Positions 35,440-45,671 of a DNA stretch of 64,000 nt are shown piece by piece. How positions within the stretch are numbered: the stretch's first letter is position 1; every line of letters starts with the position of its first letter. This stretch comes from Rheum nobile (lineage: Eukaryota > Streptophyta > Magnoliopsida > Caryophyllales > Polygonaceae): the NCBI GenBank assembly GCA_027886185.1, contig WOAB01000589.1:4531001-4595000 (forward strand), written 5' to 3'. The notes beneath the pieces were generated by a model. It searched no databases, was not told the origin of the DNA, and saw only the letters and a program-made list of their open reading frames with translations. Made by a program: the position numbers and the translations under genes.

Positions 35440-37900
35440 TTTTTTGTGTGTTTTTTTTATACAGGCAAACAGAAGGTATCCTTACAAACCAAAATGCATA
35501 CCTAAATCATCGCAACGGATGATTTTTACAAAGGATTTACAAGCTAACGGAACGCTAAATCTCGAATCTAGGTAGTTTCTTCGAGAGCGAAGTTGTTGAG
35601 TACGGTCTTGATTCTTTGAAAGGAACTCAGAGACTGCACTGCGGAGAACAGAAGAAGGGATGGTAGTAGAACCCAGAAAGTCAGCTGCTTTATTTGACTC
35701 TCGATAGCAATGGTGAACCTGAAAATAATCCAAACCATATAACAAAGATCTAATTTCCATAATAATGGGAGAGATTTCCCAAGGAATTTTCCAAGTTCCA
35801 CAGATTGAGTTAATGACAGAAAGATTATCTCATTCGAGAACTATTCGCGTAAAACGATGCGAAATAGCCCTACGAAGGCTTTCAAGAGTTGCCAACGCCT
35901 CTGCCTTAATTGGCGAGGAGCAGAGGATCTGCTTATGGTCTAAGAAGACCACCTCGCCAAAATGGTTACAGAATACATATCCAATATGTGTTGAACCATT
36001 TTGTTTGACTGAAGCATCAAAATTTAATTTAATACAATTTGAAGGGGGTTTTCTCCATCTTGAAAATTTCCTTGCTCCCTTATTAAAACAAGGGAAGGAA
36101 TCTTCTTCCAAAAAGGACCGCATCCAGTCCTTATAAGAAATGAAAGCACTCTTGAATGTGGTATGCATATTCATATGTTTATTTCTAAATATTAAATCAT
36201 TTCGATCTTTCCAAATTGTCCACCACAGGAAAAGAACCGGAATGATATTTTTGTTTCTTGAATGAAAGCATTCCAAATTGGTGTAGAAATCATTGTCAAA
36301 GTCGATGCTAAGAGTGATCCCCAAAAGTTCTTGAAGAAGTTGTAGAGATCGTAAACTAAATGGGCATTTGAAAAACAAGTGGTTGGAGTCCTCGATGGGA
36401 GAATTACAGAGGGTACAGCCGGAAGGAACCCTATTGAAGAACATGTTTAGCCGTTCCGTAGTTGGTAAGGAGTCGCTGAAGCATTTCCATAGGAATTTTT
36501 TTTATTTTCGGCGGAATCTTTAATTTCCAGAACCAAGTTGGGAAACCTGGAGAGGCTGCAGAATAAGTAGTTAACGATCGAGCACGTTTGACGGAAAAGG
36601 TTCCGTCCGTTGATGGGTACCAAATTAGTTGATCAGGTATGGAAGTTATAGGTATGAAGATGTTCAGAATGTTTGGGATTAAATTAGAAGGAAGAACACG
36701 CTGAAGTGCACCCAGATCCCATTTTCTATAGATGGTAATGTATTGTGAAACAGTGCAAGTTCTATCATTACTTCCTGCGAATTGCAAAAGAATACATTGA
36801 GGGATCCAGTGGTCTTCCCAAAATTTGATACGAGTACCATCACCAATTTGCCAGAATAATCCTTGCTTGAATTGTTCTCGTAATTGGAGGAGTCTGGAGA
36901 ATTGTCAAGAGTCCGATGCCTTTTTTGTGTGTGAGAAAATATCGGAATTCCTTATGTATTTTTCTGATATTAATCGGACCCAGAAGGATTGTGGTTCAAA
37001 TATTAATTTCCATAGAAGTTTCATTTGCATAGCAATATTGATGTTCTGAGAGAGTTCAAGATCTAGACCACCATACATTTTTGGTTGGAAAATAGTCTCC
37101 CATTTAATAAGTGAATGATAATTCGGACTCGAATGATTCCAAAAGAAGTCTATGTTCACTCTATCAATCTCTTGGCAAACACCTTTTGAAAGAAGAAAAC
37201 TTTGCATGAGGTAATTAGTTTGAGATTGAAGATTTGATTGTATAAGGACACAACGACCTGCCTGCGACATTGAATTACCTTTCCATTTTGATAGTTGTTT
37301 CTTTAATTTCAAAATCGCTTCAGAGAACATTTCGTTTTAACTCGTCCCCTAATTATAGGAATACCTAGATACTTTTCCATAGAACGAGTAACTTGTAAAT
37401 TTAAAATACTTGCAAGAGAAAGAGAATGTTGTCTAGAAATGTTACAAGATGTTTGAAAGGTGCTTTTATGGTAGCGTTTGCAAAAATTAATGTGTCATCT
37501 GCAAAATTTAAGAAAGGAATACAAGTTCCATGTTTAATTATCTGAATACCAACCTTTCTGTGAGAAGAGCGTGATTCTTGAATAAGAGTCCTTGCCAAAT
37601 ATTTCATTGCAAGAACGAAAATAAATGGAGCTATAGGATCACCTTGTCGTAAGCCACAGAGAGGATGAAAGACATAACCCGGTTCATTATTGACTAGTAC
37701 AGAGGAAGAAATACTAGTGATACAAGTCATGACACGATCTATCCATAGATTTGAAAATCCAAATCTACGAAGGACATGAGTAATAAAATTCCAGTTTAGT
37801 TTGTCATAAGCTTTTTTCATATCTAAATTAAAAGCCATCCATCCGGTTTTCCCCTTTTTTCTTTTGTGGAATGAATGAAAGATTTCATGGACAATAAGGA
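35440..37900 (-). pseudogene. 5'-truncated L1-type LINE (RT, zinc-finger region, RNase H)
   Basis: Minus-strand remains of LINE ORF2: ILIVHEIFHSFHKRKKGKTG (from ~37897), NLDMKKAYDKLNW, GLRQGDPIAPFIF, FADDTLIFANA (37838-37401), KKQLSKWKGNSMSQAG and FLLSKGVCQEIDRVNIDFFW (37330-36905), the connection (36787-36431), the zinc-finger-like SGCTLCNSPIEDSNHLFFKC and RNase H INFDAS-type core KLNFDASVKQNGS with KAEALATLESL (36444-35830), then the C-terminus to ~35482. Frames are broken several times. The 3' end is A-rich (complement of 35445-35460). 5' truncation at ~37900 is typical of LINE retrotransposition. It is a related but clearly different lineage from the tandem array (FADD, intact LIQSN and DFFW). 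Confidence 0.88.
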
Positions 37901-38280
37901 TTTTTTTTTTGTGTTTTATTTGAAAACTAATCGAAAGTTAATGGGAAATTGGAATTACTTTGAAAGTCAAAGATAGGGGCTAAATTTGTGGGATTTGTTT
38001 TCTTTGGTTGGAAAGTTTGACCAAAATTTAAAACGTTGAATGAGAGGTGTGGGATTTGAGTGGGGTTGGATACGAGTTTCTACAGGGGCAAAGCTTCAAT
38101 TTTGAGACTTTTTTTTTTTGTTGATTTCGTTGTTGGTGTTGTTACGGACCAAGGGTTTGTAGGAAATGGCGAAGGCTGTTTTTGAGGGGGTTTTGAAGGA
38201 AGTGAAGGAATGAAGGGTAAGGGTGATGATGGATAGAGAGAAATAAAAGAGATGGAAAGACAAAACCTTAAACCGCTGAT

Positions 38281-38292
38281 CTCTAGATACCA
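38281..38292 (-). promoter_or_regulatory. Primer-binding site of decayed LTR element
   Basis: Minus-strand TGGTATCTAGAG, close to the initiator-Met tRNA site TGGTATCAGAGC, two bases after the LTR end. Confidence 0.6.
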
Positions 38293-38294
38293 AT

Positions 38295-38852
38295 TGATAA
38301 GTCTTTGTGTTTCTTCTCTTCGGCAAACGAACGGGATAAATGACAATCTTCACCGAAATGGAGGTTGACGGCACTCTTACGCTCGATGGGGATCGAGGAG
38401 GGGTGAGTGGGTTTTAAACAAATGCTCGGATGTGTTTGAGTGTGATCCATGACGAGTATCGATCGGAAGGGTGACGTCGAAGGCCTAAGGGCGGAGACAA
38501 TTCTCAACAACAAGCTTACACAATGTATTCAACGAAAGAAACAATGACAAGGGCGAGACATTATATAGCCTCGCAAGTTTGGCCATGGGCCTTATTTGAC
38601 CTAATGGGTCGGTCCTCTTAAGCATAAGAGGAGCGTACGCCCGAAATGGAAACCAACAATAAACAGAAAGTACTAAAAACAAACATACTAAATAAAGTAA
38701 ATGATCAAAAGTGGCAACATGCCAAAAATGGAAAGTACTAGAATCCTAGAAATGCTAAAATGAGAAATATAAGAAACGCCAAGGGGGACGTCAAGGTCGC
38801 GGTCTCCATGGTCGCGCTGTCGCGTGGTCGTCGGGTTGGTTAGTACGCATCA
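38295..38852 (-). mobile_element. 5' LTR of the decayed minus-strand LTR retrotransposon
   Basis: Reads TGATGCGTAC... to ...ACTTATCA on the minus strand, a TGAT/ATCA ended LTR of 558 bp followed by a PBS. A TATATAA box lies at 38561-38567 (minus), well placed for LTR transcription. Leader sequence follows (38280 to 37900), is interrupted by the LINE, and resumes at ~35440 toward gag. No matching 3' LTR was recognised in the window. Ends are inferred from TG/CA and the PBS only. Confidence 0.6.
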
Positions 38853-39066
38853 TTGGGGTATCATGCTTGTCAGCTAAGTTGAAAAGACTTGACATTTTAC
38901 ATTATTTGACAGGGTTTTTTTATGGCCGAAGGCAATGTTTTTTTAAAATTGATCCCTTTTATAGGTAAATTTTGAAAATTTAAATATAATGAGTGGTTTT
39001 GTGAAAACAACTCATATTTTTAATTGATTAGTTTCCTTTATTAATAAACGAGAATGATTTGATTCA
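38853..39066. other. Short AT-rich spacer
   Basis: Unremarkable AT-rich sequence between the LTR and the inverted-arm structure. Nothing recognised. Confidence 0.5.
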
Positions 39067-39249
39067 CTAGCATATCCGATAATATTGTGAAGATGCTAAA
39101 TACACACTCATTTTTTTGTCTAAGTACAAACACCTCGCTATGCATACGCTTCGCGTAGGTCAAAAAGGCCACGTCCATGTACTGCGCTTGCGTGTTGTAA
39201 AAAAACATTAGCAAGCATTTTGGTTGCGTGCCTAACCAGGATGCATGGC

Positions 39250-39432
39250 CTCAACACAACGACAAAAAATTCACAGGAGGTCACCTATCTCATTAGTACT
39301 CTTGTTGTAGCACGCTTAACTTTCAAATTCTTTGTCTTCACTTAAACCATGAAAATGAAGAGATATTGCTTAACTTGAGTGACACTTTAATCATTTATAT
39401 AATAAACCAATCTAAAATCCGGAATATTATAT
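39250..39432 (-). mobile_element. Degenerate Cassandra LTR relic in left arm
   Basis: On the minus strand: ATTATATAATAAATGA, TCAAGT, GAGATATTGC, then AGCGTGCTACAACAAGAGTAC and GATAGGTGACCTCC, the order seen in the intact Cassandra LTRs nearby (5S-like A and C boxes). Mirrored by the right-arm relic. Diverged, so boundaries are approximate. Confidence 0.55.
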
Positions 39433-39699
39433 AACTTGTCAAATACATTCCCCAACTCGAACCGCCAAAAAATTTAGGGTTGAGGCTCGACCCAAAAATC
39501 AATAAGTCAAGAAGGACCCGAACTCGATGAATCTGAACTCCACGGACCAACAATTTTAGGGGTATTACCACATTAATAATGATATTATAATATATGTTTT
39601 GGATTTTGTGCAAGGTTATGTTTTGGCATGGATGTTTATGTTTTTGATTTTGTAGATGTATATGATTTGGTTTTAGGATGTATTACTGTAAATATTATC

Positions 39700-40170
39700 G
39701 AATATTGTAATTAATACTACCGAATATCGAATACATATCGAATATTGTTATTATACCCATTAAATAATAAATTATCGAATATTGTAAAATTAATATTATC
39801 GAATATCGTAAGATTAATACTATCGAATATCATAATATTATCGAATATCGTTATTAAAACTATCGAATATAATAAGATTCATACTATAAAAAATCGTAAT
39901 ATTATCGAATATCACAACACCGAATATAAAGTAAATTCATTATTGCTTCAATGTTTAGGGTTATGGTTTAGGATATTAGGGTATCGAAAACTATTAAATA
40001 TCGTAATATTATCAAATATCACAACACCGAATATCAAGTAAATTCATTTATGGTTTATGGTATTGTGTTTTAGGATTAGGTTTAGAGTAATATTAATACC
40101 ATAGAATATCGTAATATTATTGAATCTCATAACACCAAATCTTGAATCATAATCCAAAACCCTAACCCTT
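39700..40170. repeat. AT-rich ATTATCGAATATCGTAATA-type repeats, left block
   Basis: Irregular repeats of ~20-25 bp (TATCGAATATCGTAATATTA). A ~50-bp segment (40003-40050) is matched in inverted orientation just right of the Cassandra element (complement of ~40713-40765), so the palindrome extends inward beyond the arms. Confidence 0.75.
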
Positions 40171-40180
40171 ATCCTAAATC

Positions 40181-40700
40181 TGTAACACCCCATATTTGTA
40201 ATCCTTTATAAGGATTTAAGTGCTATCCATGTCAACAAGAGCTCTTCCTTTTCATATTTCAAGTGATGACAAAGAACTATGAAGTTAAGCGTGCTAAGGC
40301 GGGAGTAGTACCAGGATAGGTGACCTTCTGGGAAGTCCCCAGGTTGGCATGTGATGGCGCTCCTAAGGCCTCAGGTCCTACAAATGGTATCAGAGCCGAC
40401 TCTGGGTTACAAGTGGGCGTGGTCCGGTGGACGGTCGCTCGACCCAGAGGGCGGTCTTTGGGCTTGTCGAGGTCATCAAGGGTTTAAGTGGGGGTGATTG
40501 TAACACCTCATATTTGTAATCCTTTATAAGGATTAGAGTGCTACCCGTGTCAACAAGAGCTCTTCCTTTTCATGGTTCAAGTGAGGACAAAGAACTATGA
40601 AGTTAAGCGTGCTAGGGCGGGAGTAATACCAGGATGGGTGACCTCTTGACAAGTCCCCGGGTTGGCATGTGATGATGCTTCTAAGGCCTCGAGTCTTACA
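40181..40700 (+). mobile_element. Cassandra TRIM retrotransposon, complete, with 5S-rRNA-like LTR promoter
   Basis: Two 202-bp LTRs (40181-40382 and 40499-40700) start TGTAACACC and end CTACA/TTACA. A perfect 5-bp target duplication AAATC flanks it (40176-40180, 40701-40705). PBS TGGTATCAGAGC is at 40385-40396; a purine-rich AAGTGGGGGTGA precedes the 3' LTR. The internal part is only 116 bp and non-coding. Both LTRs contain the plant 5S rRNA gene internal-promoter region (GAAGTTAAGCGTGCT; AGGATGGGTGACC with GGAAGTCC in one or both copies), the defining Cassandra feature, giving an RNA polymerase III type promoter. It needs other elements for its enzymes. Confidence 0.95.
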
Positions 40701-40719
40701 AAATCATGTGCCATAAATG

Positions 40720-41115
40720 AATTTACTAATAATTCGGTGTTGTGATACTCGATAATATTACGATATATAATCGTATTAATATTTGATAGTATTAATATTA
40801 TGATATTCGACAATATTAATAACAATATTCGAAAGTATTCTATATTTGATTGCATTCATTAAGATATTTGATAGTGTTATTAACAATATTACATAGTATT
40901 AATAGTACCCTAAACCCTAAACATAACCCAAAACCTTAAATCATTACCCAAAACCGTGAAACATTAGTAAATTTAATTACTTAATATTCTATATTGTAAT
41001 ATTCGATAATATTATGAGTTTCGATAGTATTAATCTTAATATATTCGATAGTGTTCGATTATCAATGTATGAATAATGATATTCGCTAGAATCAATCTTA
41101 CGATATTCGATGGTA
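40720..41115. repeat. AT-rich GATATTCGATAGTATTAAT-type repeats, middle block
   Basis: Diverged repeats of the same word as the left block but in opposite orientation, with CCCTAAACCCTAAAC at ~40909. No coding content. Confidence 0.7.
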
Positions 41116-41120
41116 TTCGG

Positions 41121-41643
41121 TCTAACTTCTAAGGCCTTAGAAGCACGGTCCCATGCCAACCTAAGGACTTTCTAGGAGGTCACCCATCCTAGTACTACAC
41201 TCGTTCTAGTACACTTAACTTTATAGTGCTTTGTCCTCACTTGAAACCTGAAAGGGAAGAGCTCTTATTGACATATGCATCTTTTCAATCCTTATAAATC
41301 AATCTCAAGTCCGCGATATTACAAACTCTCCCACTTGAACCCTTGAGGTCCTTGTCAAGGCCCAAAGACCGCCCTCTAAGTCGAGTGACAACCCCCTCTA
41401 AGTCGAGTGACAACCCTCCAAGCCAAGTCCAAAACCTAGAGTATGCTCTGATACCATTTGTAAGGCTCGAGGTCTTAGAGTGTCATCCCGAGGACTTCCC
41501 AGGAGGTCACCTATCCTATTCTCTTCCTATAACGCGTAACTTAAGAGTTATTTGTCCCTACTTGAATCCTAAAAAGGAAGAGCTCTAGTTGACATAGACA
41601 ACACTTCATTCCTTATAAACCAATCTCAATCTGGGGTGTTACA
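41121..41643 (-). mobile_element. Second Cassandra TRIM, minus strand, diverged
   Basis: Minus-strand order: LTR 41643-41460 (starts TGTAACACCCC, ends CTCGAGCCTTACA), PBS TGGTATCAGAGC (complement of 41446-41457), short internal part, purine tract AAGTGGGAGAG, LTR 41323-~41121 (starts TGTAATATC). 5S-like boxes are recognisable (complement of GGTCACCCATCCTAGTACTAC). The outer end of the second LTR is mutated and no target duplication was found, so it is older than its neighbour. A 21-bp direct repeat lies at ~41373-41415. Confidence 0.88.
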
Positions 41644-41644
41644 A

Positions 41645-42025
41645 ATAGTACTAATAACAATATTCAATATTTAGTTGTATTAATTACGATATTCTATAGT
41701 ATCATGATATTCGAAACTATTAATCTTATTATATTCGATAGTATAATATTCAATAGTATTAATAATGACATTTGATATTGGATAGTATTAATTAAACGAT
41801 ATTTAATAGTATTCGACATGCAATAGTACTACAATATTAGATAGTGTTAATAACAATATTCTATGGTATTCTATATTGAATAGTATTAATTACGATATCC
41901 GATAGTATCACGATATTCAATAGTATTAATAACGATATTCGATTGTATTAATCTTTTGATATTCAATAGTATTATAATATTTTTTGGTATTCTATATTCA
42001 ATAGTATTAATATTACCCTAAATCC
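41645..42025. repeat. AT-rich GATATTCGATAGTATTAAT-type repeats, right block
   Basis: Continuation of the diverged repeat family between the second Cassandra and the right inverted arm. No ORF or motif beyond the repeat word. Confidence 0.7.
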
Positions 42026-42189
42026 TAAACCTTAATCCTAAAATTATGGGTCTGTCGGGTTGGGTCCATCAAGTTCGGGTTCGTCAAGTTCGAGTCCTTT
42101 TTGATTCATTGATTTTTGGGTTGAGTCTCAACCCTAAATAATTCAGGCAGTTCAGGTTGGTCATCGAGTCAGGGCACATCTTTGACAAG

Positions 42190-42330
42190 TCTAATTACAA
42201 TACTTTGAATTTTAGATTGGTTTATATATAAATGATTGAAGTGTCACTCATGTCAACATTATCTCTTCATTTTCACGGTTCAAGTGATGACAAAAAAAAT
42301 CATAAATTAAATGTGCTAGGACAAGAACAA
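42190..42330 (+). mobile_element. Degenerate Cassandra LTR relic in right arm
   Basis: Plus-strand TTACAATACTTTGAATTTTAG, GGTTTATATATAAATGATTG, GTGTCACTCATGTCAAC, CTTCATTTTCACGGTTCAAG, TGATGACAAA, AATGTGCTAGGAC follows the Cassandra LTR order and mirrors the left-arm relic. Confidence 0.55.
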
Positions 42331-42487
42331 TTACGTGATGTGTGTCAATGCATGCTTGTTTTACAGACACACATGCACAATGAGTATGCGTGGCCATTTT
42401 CACACCCACGCAAAGCCTATACGTGACAAGGTGTTTATATTTAGAAAAAAATATATATTTAGCATCACCGTAAAATTAAGACACTAG

Positions 42488-42815
42488 AATAATTGATATT
42501 CCGGTCAATTGGTATCGAGTCAATTTGAATGAATGAAAAAGGAAAAAAACATCTAGTATTCCATACGCCATTCCTAAAGGCGTAAAACCGTAATCCCTCA
42601 AATCATTAAAAAAACGTGTAGATATGCACTTCAAATTGAGGAAATTATTAACTTTTTAGAAAAGGTAAGACATATTTTCATGGATACTAACGTATCATTT
42701 TATCTAACTTTATAAATACTATATTTTTTGTAAAAGATATTTTAATGTAAGAAATAATTTCAAAACACTTTTATAACTTTTTACATATCCAATACAAGGT
42801 AAAAAGATTAAGACG
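42488..42815. other. AT-rich spacer, nothing recognised
   Basis: AT-rich, no ORF above background and no repeat recognised. Confidence 0.5.
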
Positions 42816-42820
42816 CTAGT

Positions 42821-43742
42821 TGTTGGAATGTAGAGTCCCATCTCATATTGGAATGTAGAGTCCATCTCATATCGAAAGTGAGTGAATATAAATGTCTAGT
42901 ATATAAGGTTGGAGGACAACTCCTCCTATTGCCAATTGGTCTTATGATGGAACCCTACCAGGCTTATATACTTGGCTAATTTGCGCATATTCGCTCGTGT
43001 CTACACGTCCTCGGTCTATTGGTCTACAAAATTTCATATGGTATCAGAGCAGGTTCGGTCATGGGTCTGTTTCTTCTTGGATTTGGGTATATAGTTAGAA
43101 GAGATTGAGATGCTAAACTCATTAAAAAGAAATTGTGGGTGTTTAGCTATAAGAGATTAAGAGGCTAAGGACCCATTTTAAAAAAAATGTGGGCTAGTGT
43201 GCCACTTTAAGGGGCGTGTTAAGAGATTGGATTTCCATCCCACATCGATATAAAAAACAAATGCTACTACTGTATAAGTCTATGGTGAAATCCTACACAC
43301 TAGCTTAAGCTTTTGTGTTAAAAGGTGGATCCTAACCTTATATCTAGTAATGGTTAGTCACGGCATTGCACCTCGTGTAATACGACCCATGATTATCACA
43401 TGATAACAGAGCAGGTTCAGTCTTGGGTATGATTCGTGGGTTTAATGGATCTGGCTATAAAAAGATTGAGATGTCCACCTACACACATTTGTCCAAGTGT
43501 CAATTCGGCCAGACCCGTTGCCCACATGTTGCACTTGCGGTTGCGGGGGCGTGTTGGAATGTAAAGTCCATCCCACATCGGAAGTTGGTGGATATAAATG
43601 CTTAGAATATATGGTTGAAGGAATACTCCTCCTATTTCCAATAAGTTTTAGGATGTAACCCATCATACTTATATACTGGGCTAATTTGCGTCTATGCGCT
43701 CGTTTCTACAATCCTTAGTCTATCGATCCACATACTTTCATA
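42821..43742 (+). mobile_element. TRIM-type retrotransposon with three LTR-like segments
   Basis: First LTR 42821-43038 and last LTR 43552-43742 both start TGTTGGAATGTA and share the order ATATAAATG, ACTCCTCCTATT, CTTATATACT, GGCTAATTTGCG/TTGGCTAATTTGCG, TTTCATA. PBS TGGTATCAGAGC is at 43039-43050. A third, diverged LTR-like segment (43217-43400) begins TGTTAAGAGATTGG after a GGGGC tract and ends before TGATAACAGAGC (43401), a mutated PBS. A 5-bp repeat CTAGT flanks the whole (42816-42820, 43743-43747). The arrangement is LTR-internal-LTR-internal-LTR. No coding sequence. The ends in ATA rather than CA leave the last two bases uncertain. Confidence 0.78.
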
Positions 43743-43747
43743 CTAGT

Positions 43748-44626
43748 TATTTCAAAAAAAAAAGTATCACTTAATGTGAAGGAAATATAGAGTATGGACA
43801 TCAAATCAATAATGAACAAATGCCACTATAAAAATGCTGACGAGAACAAAATTATAAGCGAAAGCTTGTAATAAGCTCTTGTTACAAAGAGCACATTAAC
43901 AACCATATTATCCCTTGTTTTTCCTTTAGTAACTCTTGTGGATAAACAAACTCTTTAGCTAGCTAGCTAGGTTTGTGTTCGGTAACGTTGAATTTGGGCA
44001 ATGAGGAAGATGAAGTTGGAAATTCAACTCATTTCAACGCATTTGGCAAATTTTCATGTCGGAATGGAAGGGAGTTGATCGATGTTGAAGGAGGTTCAAA
44101 TGAAAGAAGATTTCTTATCCTACCCCCCCCCCCCCCCAGGGTAAGGGAGTTGAAGGGCATTAAAGCTTTACAAATCCCAGGGTTTGCCCTTCTTCTTATC
44201 ATGCTTTCTTGTTCATCTGAAATGCACAGTCCCGAAATTTTAGAGATACACTACTTTTCCTTTGTATTGTCTGCAAATTTACAAATTTTGCGTCTGATTT
44301 TTGTTCTCGTTTTGTTCTTTGCAAATGTAGCATCAATTTCCAGTAGTAATTTATCTTTTTAGGTTTGATTTGTGTCAAAATTATTCTAATCAGTTGAAAA
44401 CCCCAAATTTCGTGTTTGTTTGAGGAACCCCAATTTCATGTACTCGTGTATTCAGTACAAATTCCTATGTTGAAATGCTGGAATTGGTGTCGATCGAGAG
44501 TAGGATTGGTGTTTGAGGTAGTATTGTGTCTTATTTAGATTTGATTTGGGTGGAATTTGATCCAATCAATTGGAAACTCCACATCTCGTGATGAACTTGA
44601 GGAAACCTAATTTCATGTACTCATGT
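43748..44626. other. Intergenic; poly-C tract and ~177-bp spaced duplication
   Basis: The 129-codon ORF at 43973-44362 crosses a run of about 15 C near 44125 and matches nothing I know. A ~90-bp segment (TTTGATTTG...TTTCATGTACTCGTGTATT, ~44364-44453) recurs at ~44536-44626 and then continues on the far side of the composite LTR element (after 61066). Confidence 0.6.
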
Positions 44627-45671
44627 TGACAAGGATCGACTTGGATGAGCTTCGGTGCAAGTGCTTGGCCGGTCGTCACCCTTCGGCAAACCGGGGAGGC
44701 GTCTTTGGGAGCGGGCTGTAGGGCAGCGTTGGAGGCGGCTTGCGGCGGCCTTGGTCTCCAATGGTGGTGGAGGATGTTAGGAATGGTGGTGCAAAAGGGG
44801 CCTGGTGGCGCCGATGCGAGCCTTGACTTATGGAGGATGGAAGAGTGGTGGTTTTGGTGGAAACCCTAACGATGGAAGGTGAATTAGGGCTTCGGTTTGA
44901 GGGAGGCGTTGAAGCGATGGAGGTGGCGCTTGGTGGTGGTTGGGTGGCTTGTGAAGTGTAGTTTGAGGGGTGGAAGCGGCGGCGGTGGAAGGTGGAGATA
45001 TGAACACTCAAAGTTGGATATAACTCACCAACGTTGGATGAACTAGAGCTTGTGCTTGGATGTGACTCACCAAGGCAAACTCGAAGGCTTTTCTCTGGAT
45101 TGATATGACTCACAATGCAGGAAAAGAGGTGAACTCAAATGATTCTCAAAGAGAGCTTTTCTTAATCAAATTCAAGTTGCTAAAACAATACAAAGGGAAG
45201 GCTACAAGTAGGCTAGTGAGTCGGCCTTCCTTGCCTTCCAAGCCAGCCTTCAAGCCTCCTATTAAGGCTCGAAAACGCCTAACATTTAAGCAAATAAATG
45301 CCTCTTATTGAGGTTACAAAATGGTGCAAATTAAAGTGTTTCAATGGCTGAATTTAAAGTGCCAAAATAGGAATAAAAGTGCAAATATGGAATGCTAGTA
45401 ACTAGAGCCTTAAATGCTCTTTGTAGGGCCGGCCTCCTTAGGTTTTGTGCTGGTTTGAGGCCTCTTCTTTGGTGATTAGGAGAGTGGATGGGCTGTCCTC
45501 CTTGCTTGCCAAAAGCCCATTAGAAAGTAGGCCTTGATCAAGTGATCCTTGGCCTTTGCTCGGGTGATGCATACGGGCTTGTCCTTCTCTTCCTTGCTCC
45601 TTGGCTGGTCCTCCATGCATTCCTCCTTGTTGAGCTTGTCCATGTCTTGAAGATGGGACAGAATCACATCA
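44627..45671 (-). mobile_element. Composite element LTR 1 (3'-most on minus strand), 1045 bp
   Basis: Same as LTR 3 but lacks 10 bp near 45550 (ATCCTTGGCC against ATCGTTGGAGCTCCTTGGCC), which shifts the C-terminal reading frame of the ORF that runs into it. TG...CA ends. Purine tract at 45672-45684 abuts it. Confidence 0.9.

Larger units (their letters stand above)
39067..42487. mobile_element. 3.4-kb structure with ~0.5-kb inverted arms
   Basis: The left arm (39067-39562) and the right arm (42029-42487) are inverted copies: GATGCTAAAT (39092) pairs with the complement at 42466, followed on both sides by TAAACACCT-like, GAAAATGAAGAGAT, AAACCAATCTAAAAT, TTTAGGGTTGAG and ACAATTTTAGG-like blocks in the same order. 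The inside is AT-rich (CGATATTCGATAGTATTAAT-type words) with CCCTAAACCCTAAA stretches, and holds two Cassandra elements. No transposase ORF is present. Long inverted arms suggest a MULE-type or foldback element; target duplications are not clear (AATGATTTGAT vs AATAATTGAT near the ends). A local inverted duplication is the alternative. Confidence 0.65.

Noticed and set aside
40280..40680. 5S rRNA genes
   Set aside because: Only the internal-promoter half of 5S is present, inside LTRs with PBS, purine tract and target duplication; this is Cassandra, not a 5S gene.
39950..40935. Interstitial telomere array (CCCTAAACCCTAAAC, TTTAGGGTT)
   Set aside because: At most two consecutive telomere-type units, scattered in an AT-rich repeat; too short to call.
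44645..45113. ORFs inside the composite LTRs (for example 145 codons, MSHINPEKSLRV...) as genes
   Set aside because: Present in every LTR copy, lie in U3/R-type non-coding sequence on either strand, and have low-complexity composition.
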